Below are positions 61,819 to 64,000 of a DNA stretch of 64,000 nt, piece after piece. Origin of the DNA: Chloroflexota bacterium (GTDB lineage: Bacteria; Chloroflexota; Anaerolineae; UBA4142; SHND01); assembly GCA_029778615.1 (NCBI GenBank), contig JAKOPZ010000102.1, forward strand, positions 1 to 64,000, read 5' to 3'. Each line of letters begins with the position of its first letter. Positions within the stretch are counted from its first letter, which is position 1. The notes under the pieces were generated by a model that saw only the letters and a program-made list of their open reading frames with translations, was not told the origin of the DNA and ran no database searches. The translations under genes and the position numbers were made by a program.

Positions 61819-61981
61819 GCAATGACAGTGAAAGGGCTGGTACTGAATCGCGACTGAATTTTGACTTGGACTTGGTAGTTTCTTGATGCGGGTGATGAAT
61901 GCCCATTCTCGTACGTGATGCCGCGTACTGCGAGAAATACTGCGCGCGCAGTTTCTTGCACACTATTTTCGGAGGCATCAC

Positions 61982-63901
61982 ATGGGGCGTTTGAAACGGG
62001 TCTGGCAGTGGATACGGCGCATCAAGCCACGCACATGGCTTTTATCCCTCGGCGCCGTGGTTGTGCTCTTTCTTTTATTCCTCGGCGGACTGTATGCGTG
62101 GGACTATACCAACTCGGCATACTTTTGCGGCACCACCTGCCACACCATGCCGCCGCATTACGAATCGTACCTGCGTTCGCCGCACGCGCGGGTGGCATGT
62201 GTGGAATGTCATATCGGGCGCACCTCGTTCGGCGTACAAATTACGCGCAAAGCGGTGGACGCGCAATTCGTTTGGGCGTACGTGACCCAGCAGTACGAAT
62301 ACCCACTTCACGCCAAAGGACTACAGCCCGCGCGGGAATCGTGCGAAAAATGTCATTGGCCCGAAAAATTTTCGTGGGACAAGGTCGTCAAAAAGAGCGA
62401 TTATCCCGAAACCGACTCGTCGGTGCCGATTGATACCTCGCTTGTCATCAAGACCGGCGGCGGCAGTGCGCGCGTGGGCTTGGGACGCGGCATTCATTGG
62501 CACATCGAAAACCCGCTCGAGTTTTATTACACCGACGACTTGCAGCAAAACATTCCATACATCGAAATCACCAACGCGGACGGGACCAAGACCGTCTATA
62601 CCGACATCGAAAATCCGGTCACGCCCGATGAGCTCGCCCGTCTGCCCAAGCGGACGATGGACTGTATTGATTGTCACAACCGCGTTTCGCACACCTTTTT
62701 GACGCCCGCCGAAGCGATGGACAATTTGCTCGAGACCAAGCAGATTGACCCGACGATTCCGGGCATCAAAGCCAAAGGCGTCGAAGTACTCGCCAGTCCC
62801 TTCGGCTCTTCGCTGGAATTGGCGAATCAAGCCATCAACCGTGTGGAAGCGTACTATCAACAGAATTACCCCGCGTATTATCAACAAAATACTGCCACCG
62901 TTCAAAATGCGGTGGCGATGTTGAAAGAATGGTACCCCAAGCTGCATTTCCCCGACCAGGGATTGGATTGGACAACGCATCCCGACAATTTGGGGCACAA
63001 AGATTGGCCCGGCTGTTTTCGTTGTCACGATGGCAAACATTTCACCCAAGACCGCAAAGAAGCGATTCGGCTCGAATGTAACCTCTGTCATTCCATTCCC
63101 GTTGTCTATACCGAAGGACAGTCCGCGCCCGCGATTTCGTTGGAACGCGTGAACGAACCGGATTCGCACAAAACGACGACGTGGCTCATTGAGCATCGCA
63201 CCAAGTTTGACGCGTCGTGTCAGGACTGTCACGATACGCGCAACGCCGGCGGCAATGACAATACATCGTTTTGTTCCAACAGCGCGTGTCACGGCACCAA
63301 GTGGACGTACGCGGGTTTTGATGCGCCCGCGCTCGCCCAAATTATTCAACCGCCGGTAAAGCAACCGACCGACCCGAACTCGCCGCCCGCGCAAATTCCG
63401 CATCCCATCGGCGGCAGTCCCGATTGCCAAATCTGTCATGGTCTGAAAAGCCCGGTGCGTCCAATGCCTGCTGACCACGAAGGGCGCACTAACGATTTGT
63501 GTCTCGCCTGTCACGTGCCGACCATTCCTCCCGAAGGTTACAATCCGGAAGCGGGCAAGCCGCCGGGCATTCCACACGAACTTGCCGGACGCGCGGAATG
63601 TTTAGGGTGTCATGCGAGCGGCGCGGCGAGTTTCCCGCAAGTCCCGCAATCGCACAAAGACCAAAATTACACCAACGGTCAATGCACGACCTGCCATCAG
63701 CCGGCAAAAGCAGGGGAACAAGGCACGCAGTCATCGCAGCCGCCAACGCAGAGCGCGATTCCAAAAATTCCGCCCGACCACGCGACGAGCGCGTGCGCGG
63801 CATGTCATCGCGATGGGCTTGCGGGCGCGCCCAAGTTTCCGGACAATCACGCGGATTATTTGGACGCGAATTGCGGGGACTGCCACAAACCCGCGCAGTG
63901 A
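61982..63901 (+). CDS. NapC/NrfH-like multiheme cytochrome c with C-terminal diheme modules
   Basis: A 639-residue protein. An N-terminal membrane helix (about 18-40) leads to a NapC/NrfH-type segment, but the first site reads CGTTCH (C-x3-CH, with Met after it as in quinol dehydrogenases) and a later one CSNSACH (C-x4-CH). Twelve normal CxxCH sites are seen as well (CVECH, CEKCH, CIDCH, CFRCH, CNLCH, CQDCH, CQICH, CLACH, CLGCH, CTTCH, CAACH and CGDCH), so up to 14 hemes. The last ~200 residues are three diheme modules like those in the two neighbouring proteins. It probably passes electrons from quinol to outside acceptors. The stretch after it (63902-64000) holds no visible gene. Confidence 0.9.
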   Translation: MGRLKRVWQWIRRIKPRTWLLSLGAVVVLFLLFLGGLYAWDYTNSAYFCGTTCHTMPPHYESYLRSPHARVACVECHIGRTSFGVQITRKAVDAQFVWAYVTQQYEYPLHAKGLQPARESCEKCHWPEKFSWDKVVKKSDYPETDSSVPIDTSLVIKTGGGSARVGLGRGIHWHIENPLEFYYTDDLQQNIPYIEITNADGTKTVYTDIENPVTPDELARLPKRTMDCIDCHNRVSHTFLTPAEAMDNLLETKQIDPTIPGIKAKGVEVLASPFGSSLELANQAINRVEAYYQQNYPAYYQQNTATVQNAVAMLKEWYPKLHFPDQGLDWTTHPDNLGHKDWPGCFRCHDGKHFTQDRKEAIRLECNLCHSIPVVYTEGQSAPAISLERVNEPDSHKTTTWLIEHRTKFDASCQDCHDTRNAGGNDNTSFCSNSACHGTKWTYAGFDAPALAQIIQPPVKQPTDPNSPPAQIPHPIGGSPDCQICHGLKSPVRPMPADHEGRTNDLCLACHVPTIPPEGYNPEAGKPPGIPHELAGRAECLGCHASGAASFPQVPQSHKDQNYTNGQCTTCHQPAKAGEQGTQSSQPPTQSAIPKIPPDHATSACAACHRDGLAGAPKFPDNHADYLDANCGDCHKPAQ

Positions 63902-64000
63902 TGAATTTGATTTGAAATGGTACGCGCAGAGTGAACCGGTACAGCGTTAACCAAGCGCTCGAGTATGTGTGTGCGAAATCGGTTAATAACTCATGTTACG

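Overview
The window looks like chromosomal DNA of an uncultured Chloroflexota (Anaerolineae-like) bacterium. The call rests on gene content, not on a marker gene. Supporting features are Thr/Pro (TPTP-type) linkers in secreted proteins, SARP/BTAD-ATPase-TPR and cyclase-ATPase-TPR regulators, giant SdrD_B-repeat surface proteins, GTAG...CTAC palindromes, heptameric microrepeats and many multiheme c-type cytochromes. Base composition is moderately GC-rich, with 'cgcg'-rich codon use throughout. I saw no rRNA, tRNA, CRISPR array or complete transposase gene.

Layout. (1) 0.4-11 kb, minus strand: a tightly coupled run encoding a PIN toxin-antitoxin pair, a flavin monooxygenase-like protein, a PQQ-propeller membrane protein, a polytopic membrane protein, and a cyclase-ATPase-TPR regulator. 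The regulator is split into two genes in reversed order. (2) 11-14 kb, plus: a PepSY protein with a His/Asp tail, a Pro-rich anchored protein, ApbE flavin transferase and a ferric-reductase-type membrane protein. (3) 14-19.6 kb: RidA, a luciferase-like monooxygenase, a 1028-aa SARP-type regulator and an ABM/SnoaL-like protein. (4) 19.6-25.2 kb: ECF sigma, anti-sigma, a sulfite-oxidase-fold enzyme, a flavin reductase and a DUF6510 protein. This set is interrupted by a HigBA module and an SdrD_B protein. (5) 25.2-27 kb: decayed gene fragments. (6) 26.7-38.3 kb: a surface-protein island of two paralogous giant SdrD_B proteins and a small secreted GYWKN protein. Two of the three genes follow near-identical structured leader RNAs ending in intrinsic terminators. 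(7) 38.3-47 kb: a phosphatase, a TPR protein, a Met-rich cupredoxin, a HybA/HybB-like quinone module without catalytic subunits, and a two-component system. (8) 47.3-52.4 kb, minus: cytochrome c maturation genes ccmE-ccmF-(zinc ribbon)-ccmC-ccmD-ccmH-ccmG. (9) 52.7-63.9 kb: a 9-heme cytochrome, then an operon for cytochrome b, subunit IV, a 13-heme cytochrome, Rieske and glutaredoxin. Diverging from it are a 9-heme cytochrome, a cytochrome b/diheme-c fusion and a 14-site NapC-like cytochrome.

How the parts fit. Blocks 7-9 read as one respiratory locus. Quinol oxidation or reduction would run through a b/Rieske complex whose c1/f position appears to be taken by a 13-heme protein. The NapC-like, b561-like and HybA/B modules would serve as further quinone gates, and the Ccm genes would build the c-hemes. 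Two identical inverted 142-bp MITE-like elements bracket most of this locus. The surface-protein island is a plausible attachment system under RNA-leader control. Functions come from motif reading only; no database search was run.
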